NCBI RefSeq assembly: GCF_003602235.1
Contig: NZ_QZVS01000064.1
Location: 220 to 45,137, forward strand
Direction: 5' to 3'
DNA: 44,918 nt
From: Cryobacterium melibiosiphilum
GTDB taxonomy: Bacteria; Actinomycetota; Actinomycetes; Actinomycetales; Microbacteriaceae
The first letter of the stretch is position 1; each line of letters begins with the position of its first letter. The notes beneath the pieces are model-generated. The model did no database searches and was not told where the DNA came from. It saw only the letters and a list, made by a program, of their open reading frames with translations. Made by a program: the position numbers and the translations under genes. Positions 14,580 through 21,297 of the stretch are shown here, piece by piece.

Positions 14580-16014
14580 CGATGGGCCTTTCTTCGGGAC
14601 GTTTGAACAGTTGTCGGCTCTCGCTTGCGGCGAGGGCCGCAGCCAGTGTCACTGTACCAACCCGGCCCATGAACATCGTTGCCGCGAGCACATAGACCCC
14701 CTCGGGCGGCAGATCAGCGGTCAGGCCGGTGGAGAGTCCACAGGTGGCGAAGGCCGAGATCACGTCAAAGAGCACCTGGTCCAGGGGAGCCTTGGTGATG
14801 TGCAGGATGAGAATCGTGGACACCGCGACGGTCGTGGCGCCCCACAGTACGACACTCACCGCCAGGCGCAGCATGTCGCTCGGAATGCGGCGACCGAAGG
14901 CCTCCATTTCCTGCTTGCCGCGGGCCTCGGCGACGGCGGCGAGAAACAGGATCGCGAGGGTGGTGACCTTGATGCCGCCGGCAGTGGATGCCGAGCCGCC
15001 GCCGATGAACATCAGCATGCCGCTCAGGAGCAGGCTGGAGCCGTTCAGATCGCTGACGAGAATCGTGGAAAAGCCGCCCGACCGGGTCATGACCGACATG
15101 AACATGGACTGGAAAATCGTGTCGCCGGCGTTCAGGGAGCCGAAGGTCTTCGGGTTGTCGAACTCGAGCAATATGTACAGGAGGGTGCCGAAAACCAGCA
15201 GGGCGATCGTCGTGACGAGGGTGAGCTTGACGTGCAGCGACCACCGTCGGGGGCCGCGAAACGCCCGGGCGAAGGCATAGATCACGGGAAAGCCGAGGCT
15301 GCCGAGGAACACGCCCAGCATCAGTGCGGAGAGAAACCAATAGTCGCTCGCGAACTGGTCCAGGCCCTCCACGTTGGGGCTGAAACCGGTATTCGTGAAG
15401 GCCATCGCCGAGTAATAGAAGCTGTGCCACAGGGCTTCGCCGACCTCGACACCGTCAATGAGCATCCGGGGAAAGAGCAGCGCGGCAACGACGACCTCGA
15501 TGACGAGGGCGCTGATGGCGACCGTGACGAGCAGGCTGCCGACCTCACCGAGCCGTACGGCCTGGCCCTCGTTGACCGGCCCCGCGTGGATGCGCGACGG
15601 GTTCGAATCGCTCGCGGCCATCAGTTTGGCGCGCAGGCCGAGGCGGCGGGAGATGACCAATCCCATCAGTGAGGCCAGCGTCAGCACGCCGATGCCGCCG
15701 ATATTGACGCCGACATAAACCAGGACGTTGCCAAAACCTGACCAGTGGGTGGCCATGTCGACCGTGGCGAGTCCGGTGACGCAGATGACCGATACTGCGG
15801 TGAACAGGGCGTCGTGGAGAGGCGTGATGGTGCGGTCAGCGGATGCGATCGGCAGCGAGAACAACACAGTGAAGACGAGGATCAGGGCAGTGAAGACGAG
15901 GATCGCGAAGCGGGACGGGGACGAGCGCACCAGGTGGTCGACGGCGTCGCGGATGCGGCCGTACCAGGTGGTGGACTTTCGTCCGAACCGCCCCGGTGTG
16001 ATGGTCGAATGCAC
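14572..16014 (-). CDS. ktrB: KtrB-type potassium uptake membrane subunit
   Basis: The 480-residue membrane protein belongs to the Trk/Ktr/HKT family. It has four membrane-pore-membrane repeats with selectivity-filter glycines visible in VICVTGLATVD, MAFTNTGFSPN, MTRSGGFST and SAFATCGLSTG. These fit Na/K-dependent K uptake as in KtrB. The gene starts at GTG 16014 with a GGGGGG run upstream; the cytosolic N-terminus is about 35 residues. It is followed by overlapping ktrA. It is divergent from an ArsR-type regulator, with a palindrome between the two genes that could bind that regulator. Confidence 0.94.
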   Translation of the reverse strand: MHSTITPGRFGRKSTTWYGRIRDAVDHLVRSSPSRFAILVFTALILVFTVLFSLPIASADRTITPLHDALFTAVSVICVTGLATVDMATHWSGFGNVLVYVGVNIGGIGVLTLASLMGLVISRRLGLRAKLMAASDSNPSRIHAGPVNEGQAVRLGEVGSLLVTVAISALVIEVVVAALLFPRMLIDGVEVGEALWHSFYYSAMAFTNTGFSPNVEGLDQFASDYWFLSALMLGVFLGSLGFPVIYAFARAFRGPRRWSLHVKLTLVTTIALLVFGTLLYILLEFDNPKTFGSLNAGDTIFQSMFMSVMTRSGGFSTILVSDLNGSSLLLSGMLMFIGGGSASTAGGIKVTTLAILFLAAVAEARGKQEMEAFGRRIPSDMLRLAVSVVLWGATTVAVSTILILHITKAPLDQVLFDVISAFATCGLSTGLTADLPPEGVYVLAATMFMGRVGTVTLAAALAASESRQLFKRPEERPIVG

Positions 16015-16043
16015 TGGGAACCCCCCGTTTGACCTGCGAGCGT

Positions 16044-16056
16044 TGACAACTTGTCA
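16044..16056. promoter_or_regulatory. Palindromic operator between ktrB and the ArsR regulator
   Basis: TGACAA-C-TTGTCA is a perfect 13-base palindrome, 30 bp from the ktrB start and 36 bp from the regulator start. It is well placed to control both divergent genes. Confidence 0.45.
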
Positions 16057-16079
16057 TGGTACTACCCATCGGGAATGAC

Positions 16080-16085
16080 TACCCT
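16080..16085 (+). promoter_or_regulatory. -10 element of the ArsR regulator (leaderless start)
   Basis: TACCCT ends 6 bases before the ATG at 16092 and supports that start over the ATG at 16056. Confidence 0.45.
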
Positions 16086-16091
16086 TATGAA

Positions 16092-16553
16092 ATGGCAGAC
16101 ATCTTCGACGTGGTGGCGGACTCGACCCGGCGGGACATCCTGCGAATTCTCCTCGAACGGTACAACGTGTCGAACGAGTCCCGCGGCGAGTCTCGTGGCG
16201 AGCTGAGCGTGTCCGACATCGTCACACGGCTGGGCCTGAGCCAACCGACCGTGTCCAAGCACCTCAAGGTGCTGCGTGAAGCGACCCTCGTCGTGGTGCG
16301 CGAAGAGGGCCAGCACCGGTTTTACCACCTGAACTACGCCCCGCTCGAACAGATCGAAGACTGGCTGATTCCTTTTCTCAGCGTGGATTTCGATGCCACC
16401 CCCGACCTCACGACCGAGGAGGTCGAGGCGGGCCTCCGCGACGAGCAGCGTGCCTTCGCGTCCGCGATCGGCAAGGCCTTCGCCGACACGTCGTTCCAGA
16501 TGTCCCACGCGGTCAAAGACGCGACCACCAAGAAGTGGCGCAAAAACCCGTAG
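16092..16553 (+). CDS. ArsR-family winged-helix regulator
   Basis: The 153-residue protein starts MADIFDVVADSTRRDILRIL, the usual entry to an ArsR winged helix (residues about 5-95), with the recognition helix LSQPTVSKHLKVLREA and a wing REEGQHRFYHL. An insertion rich in Ser/Glu/Arg (about 27-37) lies between helices 2 and 3. It has no cysteine, so it is unlikely to be a thiol metal sensor. The C-terminal third is acidic then basic and helical. An upstream ATG at 16056 is in frame, but the MADIF start fits both the family and a -10 box 6 bases before it. Divergence from ktrB suggests control of potassium uptake, which is inference. Confidence 0.88.
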   Translation: MADIFDVVADSTRRDILRILLERYNVSNESRGESRGELSVSDIVTRLGLSQPTVSKHLKVLREATLVVVREEGQHRFYHLNYAPLEQIEDWLIPFLSVDFDATPDLTTEEVEAGLRDEQRAFASAIGKAFADTSFQMSHAVKDATTKKWRKNP

Positions 16554-16637
16554 ACCCCGAACCTCGCCAGCACCTAGAGTTGCCTGCACGCCCAGCGGTA
16601 ACTCCAGCATCTCCAACCCCACCCGAGGGAGTCGGTA

Positions 16638-16832
16638 ATGACCCAGGAACTGTCCGAAGTGCGTTTTCTCACGGTGGCCGAGGTCGCCGACATGATGCGC
16701 GTCTCGAGGATGACCGTCTACCGCATGGTGCACTCGGGCGAACTCCCCGCCATCCGTTTCGGCCGCTCGTTCCGGGTGCCGGAAACGGCCGTTACCGAGG
16801 CCCTGAATCGCCCGGTCGCTGACACTGCGTAG
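16638..16832 (+). CDS. Small excisionase-type helix-turn-helix protein
   Basis: This 64-residue protein is one MerR-like/excisionase helix-turn-helix (residues about 9-58) with FLTVAEVADMMRVSRMTVYRMV and the wing GELPAIRFGRSFRVP. The ATG follows AGGGAG. It is the counterpart of the small excisionase-like gene that precedes bS22 in mycobacteria (Rv0500A in M. tuberculosis). The name excisionase is a family label only; no phage genes are near. A DNA-binding regulatory role, perhaps of growth or development as for BldC, is possible. Confidence 0.88.
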   Translation: MTQELSEVRFLTVAEVADMMRVSRMTVYRMVHSGELPAIRFGRSFRVPETAVTEALNRPVADTA

Positions 16833-16858
16833 GACGCACTGTTTTTTGCGGCTAGAAT
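16830..16858 (+). promoter_or_regulatory. Promoter of the bS22 gene
   Basis: TAGAAT (16853-16858) is a near-consensus -10, with TAGGAC 17 bases upstream as a weak -35. It predicts a 5' leader of about 50 bases. Confidence 0.5.
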
Positions 16859-16914
16859 GGGGTTTTCGTGTCTGTCGCGGGTCCCGCGGCGCATCCAATC
16901 TTTGTGAGGTCCGT

Positions 16915-17013
16915 GTGGGTTCTGTAATCAAGAAGCGACGCAAGCGTATGGCGAAGAAGAAGCACCGCAAGCTTCTTCGTAAGACTCGTCACCAGCGTCG
17001 CAACAAGAAGTAG
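16915..17013 (+). CDS. Small ribosomal protein bS22 (AURKAIP1/COX24 domain)
   Basis: This 32-residue gene starts at GTG 16915 with GAGGT 7 bases upstream. The peptide begins MGSVIKKRRKRMAKKKHRK and is almost entirely Lys/Arg/His. It closely matches the 33-residue bS22 found in the mycobacterial small ribosomal subunit near the decoding centre. More than half the residues are basic. Its place after a small helix-turn-helix gene is the same as in mycobacteria. It is followed by a strong terminator hairpin. Confidence 0.92.
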   Translation: MGSVIKKRRKRMAKKKHRKLLRKTRHQRRNKK

Positions 17014-17078
17014 GTAGCGCTGCACTGCAGTTCTATTCAGAAGTATCTCCGGTCGACCTCGGTCGTCTCGGGGCGTGA

Positions 17079-17103
17079 GCGCTGGGCCTTCGTGGCCCGG
17101 CGC
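17079..17103 (+). terminator. Terminator hairpin after bS22
   Basis: GCGCTGGGCC and GGCCCGGCGC pair over 10 bp (one G-U) around a TTCGT loop, 65 bases after the stop; a short T-containing tract follows. Confidence 0.6.
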
Positions 17104-17136
17104 ACTCTGCTTTAAGGGGTGCCCCGCCCCGACCTC

Positions 17137-17142
17137 TAGGCT
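17137..17142 (+). promoter_or_regulatory. -10 element of the glutaredoxin-like gene (leaderless start)
   Basis: TAGGCT ends 6 bases before the ATG at 17149. Confidence 0.45.
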
Positions 17143-17148
17143 GGTCGG

Positions 17149-17421
17149 ATGAGTACCGTACACCTGACCCTGATCGGCAAGCCCGGCTGTCACCTTTGCG
17201 ACGACGCCCGCGACATGGTCGGCACCGTCGTCGCGAAACTCGCCGACGATCCGGCCGCGCCGGTCATCACGATCGAGGAAAAGTCGATTCTCGAGGATGC
17301 CGCGCTGCACGAGCTCTACGTCGAGGACATCCCGGTGCTCTTGCTCAACGGCAAGGTGCACAACTACTGGCGCATCGACCCGCTGCGCCTGCGCACGGCC
17401 CTGCTGGAGGCACAATCATGA
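17149..17421 (+). CDS. Glutaredoxin-like (DUF836) protein
   Basis: The 90-residue thioredoxin-fold protein has C14-H-L-C17 at the start of helix 1 and the cis-proline in VEDIPVLLLNGK, as in glutaredoxin-2/DUF836 proteins. Its length is normal for the family. It probably acts as a cytosolic thiol-disulfide oxidoreductase, possibly with mycothiol in this lineage; the partner is unknown. The downstream Dabb gene overlaps its stop codon by four bases (ATGA), so the two are made together. Confidence 0.9.
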   Translation: MSTVHLTLIGKPGCHLCDDARDMVGTVVAKLADDPAAPVITIEEKSILEDAALHELYVEDIPVLLLNGKVHNYWRIDPLRLRTALLEAQS

Positions 17422-17720
17422 CCATCCGTCACATCGTCTGCTGGAAACTCAGCGCCGTCACCCCGCGCAAGAAGGCGGCTGATGCCGCCGAGATCACCTC
17501 CGGCCTCGAAGCGCTCGTCGGTGTCGTTCCCGAGATTCTTGCGCTGACGGTCGGGCCGGATGTTGCCGGTGACGAAAACTGGGACGTCGCCCTGATCGCC
17601 GACTTCGACGACCTCGAGGCGCTCGCTCGCTACCAGAAGCACCCCGAGCACAAGAAGGTCGGCGCGTTCATTCGCACCGTCGTCTCCGACCGCCTCGCGG
17701 TCGACCTGCAGGTCGCCTGA
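17418..17720 (+). CDS. Dabb-family stress-responsive A/B-barrel protein
   Basis: The 100-residue protein is a dimeric alpha/beta-barrel domain of the Dabb type, recognisable by IRHIVCWKL at the start, DVALIADFDDLEALARYQKHPEHKKV in the middle (residues about 55-80, with the conserved YxxHPxH) and a hydrophobic last strand. Its ATG overlaps the stop codon of the glutaredoxin-like gene, indicating translational coupling. Functions of the family are mostly unknown; some members act on reactive small molecules. Confidence 0.92.
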   Translation: MTIRHIVCWKLSAVTPRKKAADAAEITSGLEALVGVVPEILALTVGPDVAGDENWDVALIADFDDLEALARYQKHPEHKKVGAFIRTVVSDRLAVDLQVA

Positions 17721-17739
17721 CCGATCGCGCGGGTTCGAG

Positions 17740-17822
17740 GGTCGTCTCGCGAGGTTTCGACTGGGGCGCGCCAAAAGCGCGCGCGCCCCGCTCAACCAGC
17801 GAGGTGGTTTCGACCGGCGGGG
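17740..17822. repeat. REP-like intergenic repeat with hairpin between convergent genes
   Basis: GCGAGGTTTCGACTGG and GCGAGGTGGTTTCGACCGG are near-identical direct copies flanking a hairpin of GGGGCGCGC (17763-17771) and GCGCGCCCC (17781-17789). Similar phrases around CTCAACCAGCGAGG are common between genes in Microbacteriaceae. It can serve as a terminator for both the Dabb gene and aspS. Confidence 0.5.
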
Positions 17823-17857
17823 GTGTGCGGGTCCGAGGGCGGCCCCGGGCCTGCCGG

Positions 17858-19186
17858 TTAGGGCTCGAGGCGGGTCGGGCCGCGGAACAGGTAGGTGACC
17901 TCACGAATGGATGCCTGGTGCAGCATCAGCATCAGCACCCGAGCCAGGCCCATGCCGAAACCGCCGTGCGAGGGCACGCCGTAGCGGAAGAAGTCGAGGT
18001 AGCCCTCGATCTCCTTCGGGTCGAGGCCCTTCTCCACTGCCTGCGCTTCGAGCACCTCGATGCGGTGTTCGCGCTGTGCGCCGGTGGAGATCTCGGTGCC
18101 GTTGAAGATGAGGTCGTAGCTCTTGGTGATCGACTCGTCGCCCTCGTGACGCATGTGATAAAACGGGCGGATGCTCGAGGCGTAGTCGGTGAGGAACACG
18201 AATTCGTGCCCGAACTTCTCGAGCACGTAGGCGGCGATCTGGCGCTCGCCCTCCGGGTCCATGTCGTCGTCGTCGCGGGGAACCTCGTAGCCGCGGCTTT
18301 TCACGATCTCCTTGGCCTCGGCCAGGGGGATGCGCGGGAAGGGCTGGGTCGGAACGGTGACCTCGACGTCGAACAGGGCGAGCACCTCCTCGCCGTGCTT
18401 CGCCTTGACGGCGGTGAAGCCGGCGACCATCAGGTCTTCGTGCAGCTGCATGACGTCGTCGTGGCTGTCGATCCAGCTGATCTCCGCGTCGACGCTCGTG
18501 AACTCGGTCGCGTGGCGGCTCGTGAACGAGGGGTCGGCGCGGAATGCCGGGCCCACCTCGAAGATCTTGCCGAAGCCGGCGGACTGCGCCATCTGCTTGA
18601 AGAACTGCGGGCTCTGCGCGAGGTAGGCCTTGGTGTCGAAGTAGCCGACCTCGAACAGCTCGGCGCGGCTCTCGCTCGCGCTGGCCATCAGCTTCGGGGT
18701 GTGCAGCTCGATGAAGTCGTGCTCGATCCAGTACGTGCGCAGTGCGTGCTCGAACGTGGTCTGGATGCGGAAGATAAGGTTCTGCTTCGGGTTGCGCAGG
18801 TCGAGGAAGCGCCAGTCCATGCGCTTGTCGAGGCTCGAGTCGGCCGCGATCGGCGTCTCGGGAATCGCCGCGGACACCACGGTGAGGGTGGCGAGCTTGA
18901 TCTCGATGCCGCCGAGCTTGACGCGCTCGTCGTGCTTGAGCTGGCCGGTGACGGTCACAAAGGTGCCCTGGGCCAGGCCGGAGATGCTGGTGGCCGGCTC
19001 ATCGGCGACGACGGCGCCATCGGCATCCGTCGTGCGTGGGTTCACCAGCTGCACGGCGCCGGATTCGTCGCGCAGAACGACGAATTGCACCTTCTTCTGG
19101 TCGCGCACAGTGTCGACCCATCCGGACACCGTTACGGGGCCGTCGTCGAGAGCGGACAGGTTCTTGATCAATACGCGCGAAGTCAC
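17858..19186 (-). CDS. aspS: Aspartyl-tRNA synthetase, compact archaeal type (probably aspartate--tRNA(Asn/Asp) ligase)
   Basis: The 442-residue class II synthetase has an N-terminal OB-fold anticodon domain (about 1-105) and the catalytic domain (about 130-442). Motif 2 is visible as FEVGPAFRADPSFTSRHATEFTSVDAE and motif 3 as GGFGMGLARVLML. The usual bacterial AspRS is about 590 residues with an inserted GAD domain; this one lacks it and matches the compact archaeal/eukaryotic form. Such enzymes in bacteria often charge both tRNA-Asp and tRNA-Asn, with Asn then made by GatCAB. The start is GTG 19186, with TACACT 7 bases upstream (leaderless); an upstream extension to 19243 is low-complexity. 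The specificity call is inference. Confidence 0.93.
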   Translation of the reverse strand: MTSRVLIKNLSALDDGPVTVSGWVDTVRDQKKVQFVVLRDESGAVQLVNPRTTDADGAVVADEPATSISGLAQGTFVTVTGQLKHDERVKLGGIEIKLATLTVVSAAIPETPIAADSSLDKRMDWRFLDLRNPKQNLIFRIQTTFEHALRTYWIEHDFIELHTPKLMASASESRAELFEVGYFDTKAYLAQSPQFFKQMAQSAGFGKIFEVGPAFRADPSFTSRHATEFTSVDAEISWIDSHDDVMQLHEDLMVAGFTAVKAKHGEEVLALFDVEVTVPTQPFPRIPLAEAKEIVKSRGYEVPRDDDDMDPEGERQIAAYVLEKFGHEFVFLTDYASSIRPFYHMRHEGDESITKSYDLIFNGTEISTGAQREHRIEVLEAQAVEKGLDPKEIEGYLDFFRYGVPSHGGFGMGLARVLMLMLHQASIREVTYLFRGPTRLEP

Positions 19187-19193
19187 ACGTTCC

Positions 19194-19199
19194 AGTGTA
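19194..19199 (-). promoter_or_regulatory. -10 element of aspS (leaderless start)
   Basis: TACACT on the minus strand ends 7 bases before the GTG at 19186. Confidence 0.45.
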
Positions 19200-19262
19200 G
19201 AGGTGCGTGCCCGCGAGGCTCGGCAGCGCGGGCATACGGTCAATTCAAGGGGACGACTTCCG

Positions 19263-19268
19263 TAGAAT
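19263..19268 (+). promoter_or_regulatory. -10 element of the cytochrome c maturation operon
   Basis: TAGAAT ends 3 bases before ATG 19272 and 6 bases before GTG 19275. By the spacing seen elsewhere in the window, the leaderless start would be the GTG. Confidence 0.45.
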
Positions 19269-19271
19269 TGA

Positions 19272-19919
19272 ATGGTGGTAGCCAGTCAGGTACATCTTGT
19301 TCGTCACGGTGAGGTTTTCAACCCCGAAGGCGTTCTCTATGGACGGCTGCCGGAGTTCAGGCTTTCCGACCTCGGGGTGCAGATGGCGCAGGCCGCCGCC
19401 GCCGAGCTCGTCGAACGCGGCCGCCCCGTCGTGAGCGTCATCGCCTCGCCGCTGCAGCGTGCCCGCGAGTCCGCCGAACCGATCGCCGCCGCGTTCAACC
19501 TCGACACCACGATCGACGAACGCATCATCGAACCCACGAACCGCTTCGAGGGCAAGCGCATGCGCGGCGAGGACGGCGCCCTGCGCGACCCGAAAAACTG
19601 GCCGCTGCTGATCAACCCGCTGCGGCCGAGCTGGGGTGAACCGTTCCGGTCGATTTCGAAGCGGATGCTCGCCGCCATCGACGATGCCTGGCAGTCCGTG
19701 CCGGAGGGCGACGTGGTTCTCGTCAGTCACCAGCTGCCGATCTGGATGGTGCACCGAACCCTCGCCCAGGAACGTCTCTTCCACGATCCGCGCCAACGCC
19801 GCTGCGCACTGTCGAGCATCACCACCCTGTCCTGGCGCGGCAACCGCTTCGCCGAAACAGCGTATTCGAGCCCGGCCGCGGGGCTGCAGGGCGACGCGAT
19901 CGACGTGGGAGCGGTATGA
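19272..19919 (+). CDS. Histidine phosphatase (phosphoglycerate mutase-like) family protein
   Basis: The 215-residue protein has the phosphohistidine motif VRHGE (R11-H12-G13), SPLQRARESAEP with the conserved Arg, and the second catalytic histidine in VLVSHQLP. These make it a 2H phosphatase. The substrate cannot be told; true phosphoglycerate mutases are larger. The ATG at 19272 and the GTG at 19275 are both possible. It is the first gene of the operon with resA, ccdA, resB and ccsB, a placement seen in many actinobacteria; resA starts within its stop codon (ATGA). Confidence 0.92.
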   Translation: MVVASQVHLVRHGEVFNPEGVLYGRLPEFRLSDLGVQMAQAAAAELVERGRPVVSVIASPLQRARESAEPIAAAFNLDTTIDERIIEPTNRFEGKRMRGEDGALRDPKNWPLLINPLRPSWGEPFRSISKRMLAAIDDAWQSVPEGDVVLVSHQLPIWMVHRTLAQERLFHDPRQRRCALSSITTLSWRGNRFAETAYSSPAAGLQGDAIDVGAV

Positions 19920-20533
19920 GCCGCGCCGGCCTGGTTTCCCGCGCTGTTGTCGGCCTGGCGGCGGCTGCTCTGCTGCTCACCGGCTGCACCTCCGACCCGC
20001 TCGCCGACCAATACCGGGCGGGCGACAGCAAGGGCTACATCGCCGGCGACGGCAGCATCACCGAGATCGCCAGTGCCGACCGGGGCGACCCTGTCGAGTT
20101 CGCGGGCCTGACCGAGACGGGCGAGCCCGTGGCATCCGCTGACTATCTGGGCGAGGTCACCGTGGTGAACTTCTGGTACGCCAGCTGCGCCCCGTGCCGG
20201 GCCGAGGCCGACGACCTGCAGAGCCTGAACGCCCAGTTCGAGGGGAAGGGGGCGAGCTTTCTCGGCGTCAACGTGCGCGACCAGGCCGCGAACGCCCTCG
20301 CCTTCAGCGAGACCTACGGGGTCACCTATCCGTCGGTGCTCGACGTCGATGATGGCGGCATGCAGCTCGCCTTCAGCGGCAGCATCCCGCCGAACGCCGT
20401 GCCGACCACGCTCGTGCTCGACGCCGAGGGCCGGGTGGCCGCGCGTATCCTCGGCGCCATCGCTGAGGCGTCGATCCTGGAGACGCTGATCACCGACACG
20501 ATCGCCGAGGGCTCGCCCGTGGAGGACAACTAG
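19916..20533 (+). CDS. resA: ResA/TlpA-like thiol-disulfide lipoprotein
   Basis: The 205-residue protein has a lipobox LLTGC with lipidated C24, then a thioredoxin-fold domain (about 55-195) carrying C91-A-P-C94 and a cis-proline loop (NAVPTTLV). Anchored outside the membrane, it would reduce apocytochrome c thiols before heme attachment, taking electrons from CcdA. Its start overlaps the previous stop codon by four bases and ccdA starts two bases after its own stop. Confidence 0.92.
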   Translation: MSRAGLVSRAVVGLAAAALLLTGCTSDPLADQYRAGDSKGYIAGDGSITEIASADRGDPVEFAGLTETGEPVASADYLGEVTVVNFWYASCAPCRAEADDLQSLNAQFEGKGASFLGVNVRDQAANALAFSETYGVTYPSVLDVDDGGMQLAFSGSIPPNAVPTTLVLDAEGRVAARILGAIAEASILETLITDTIAEGSPVEDN

Positions 20534-20535
20534 GC

Positions 20536-21297
20536 GTGGACAACCCCTTCGGCGAGATCGTCTTCAGCGGCGAGCTTTATTTCGCGATTCCGATCGCCGT
20601 GCTCGCCGGGCTGGTCTCGTTCGCCTCGCCGTGCATCCTGCCGCTCGTTCCGGGCTACCTCGCATACATCGGCGGGTTCACGGATGGCAGCATGGCCGCG
20701 TCGAAGCGCGATCGCCGCGGCCGCAACCGGCTGCTCGCCGGGGTCGGCCTGTTCGTCCTCGGATTCACCGTCATCTTCGTGCTGACCGGGTTCATCTTTG
20801 GTGCGGCCGGTTTCTGGCTCAACCAGTACCGTGACCTGATCACGCGCATCGCCGGCGTCGTCGTGATTCTGCTCGGCCTGGTCTTCGTGGGGCAGTTCGG
20901 GGCCATGCAGCGCACGATCAAGACCTCGTGGCGTCCGAAGATGGGCCTGGCCGGGGCGCCGCTGCTCGGCGCCGTCTTCGCCGTCGGCTGGACCCCCTGC
21001 ACCGGCCCGACGCTGACCGCGATCAACTCGCTCAGCCTCAGCAGCGGGTCACCCTGGCAGGGCGGCCTGCTTGCCCTGTTCTACTCGCTCGGCCTCGGCA
21101 TCCCCTTTCTGCTCATCGCCCTCGGTTTCAACTGGGCGACGGGCACCGTACGCTTTCTCAAACGCCACATTCGAGCGATCAACCTGTTCGGCGGCGTTCT
21201 GCTCATCGTCATCGGAGTGCTCATGGTGAGCGGCATCTGGAGCGTCTGGCTCCTCGACCTGCAAGGGGTGATTGGCAGCTTTGTCCCGGCCATCTGA
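20536..21297 (+). CDS. ccdA: CcdA thiol-disulfide transporter of cytochrome c maturation
   Basis: The 253-residue membrane protein has six hydrophobic segments and the two redox cysteines of the family, C33 in FASPCILPLVPG and C155 in WTPCTGPTL. It passes reducing equivalents across the membrane to ResA. It starts at GTG 20536, two bases after the resA stop. Its 3' end overlaps the proposed resB start by 26 bases. Confidence 0.95.
   Translation: MDNPFGEIVFSGELYFAIPIAVLAGLVSFASPCILPLVPGYLAYIGGFTDGSMAASKRDRRGRNRLLAGVGLFVLGFTVIFVLTGFIFGAAGFWLNQYRDLITRIAGVVVILLGLVFVGQFGAMQRTIKTSWRPKMGLAGAPLLGAVFAVGWTPCTGPTLTAINSLSLSSGSPWQGGLLALFYSLGLGIPFLLIALGFNWATGTVRFLKRHIRAINLFGGVLLIVIGVLMVSGIWSVWLLDLQGVIGSFVPAI

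Noticed and set aside
16638..16832. Prophage excisionase
   Set aside because: No integrase, attachment site or other phage gene nearby; the gene is the conserved partner of bS22.
17804..19312. Plus-strand frame of 502 codons opposite aspS
   Set aside because: Antisense shadow; aspS has all class II motifs on the other strand.
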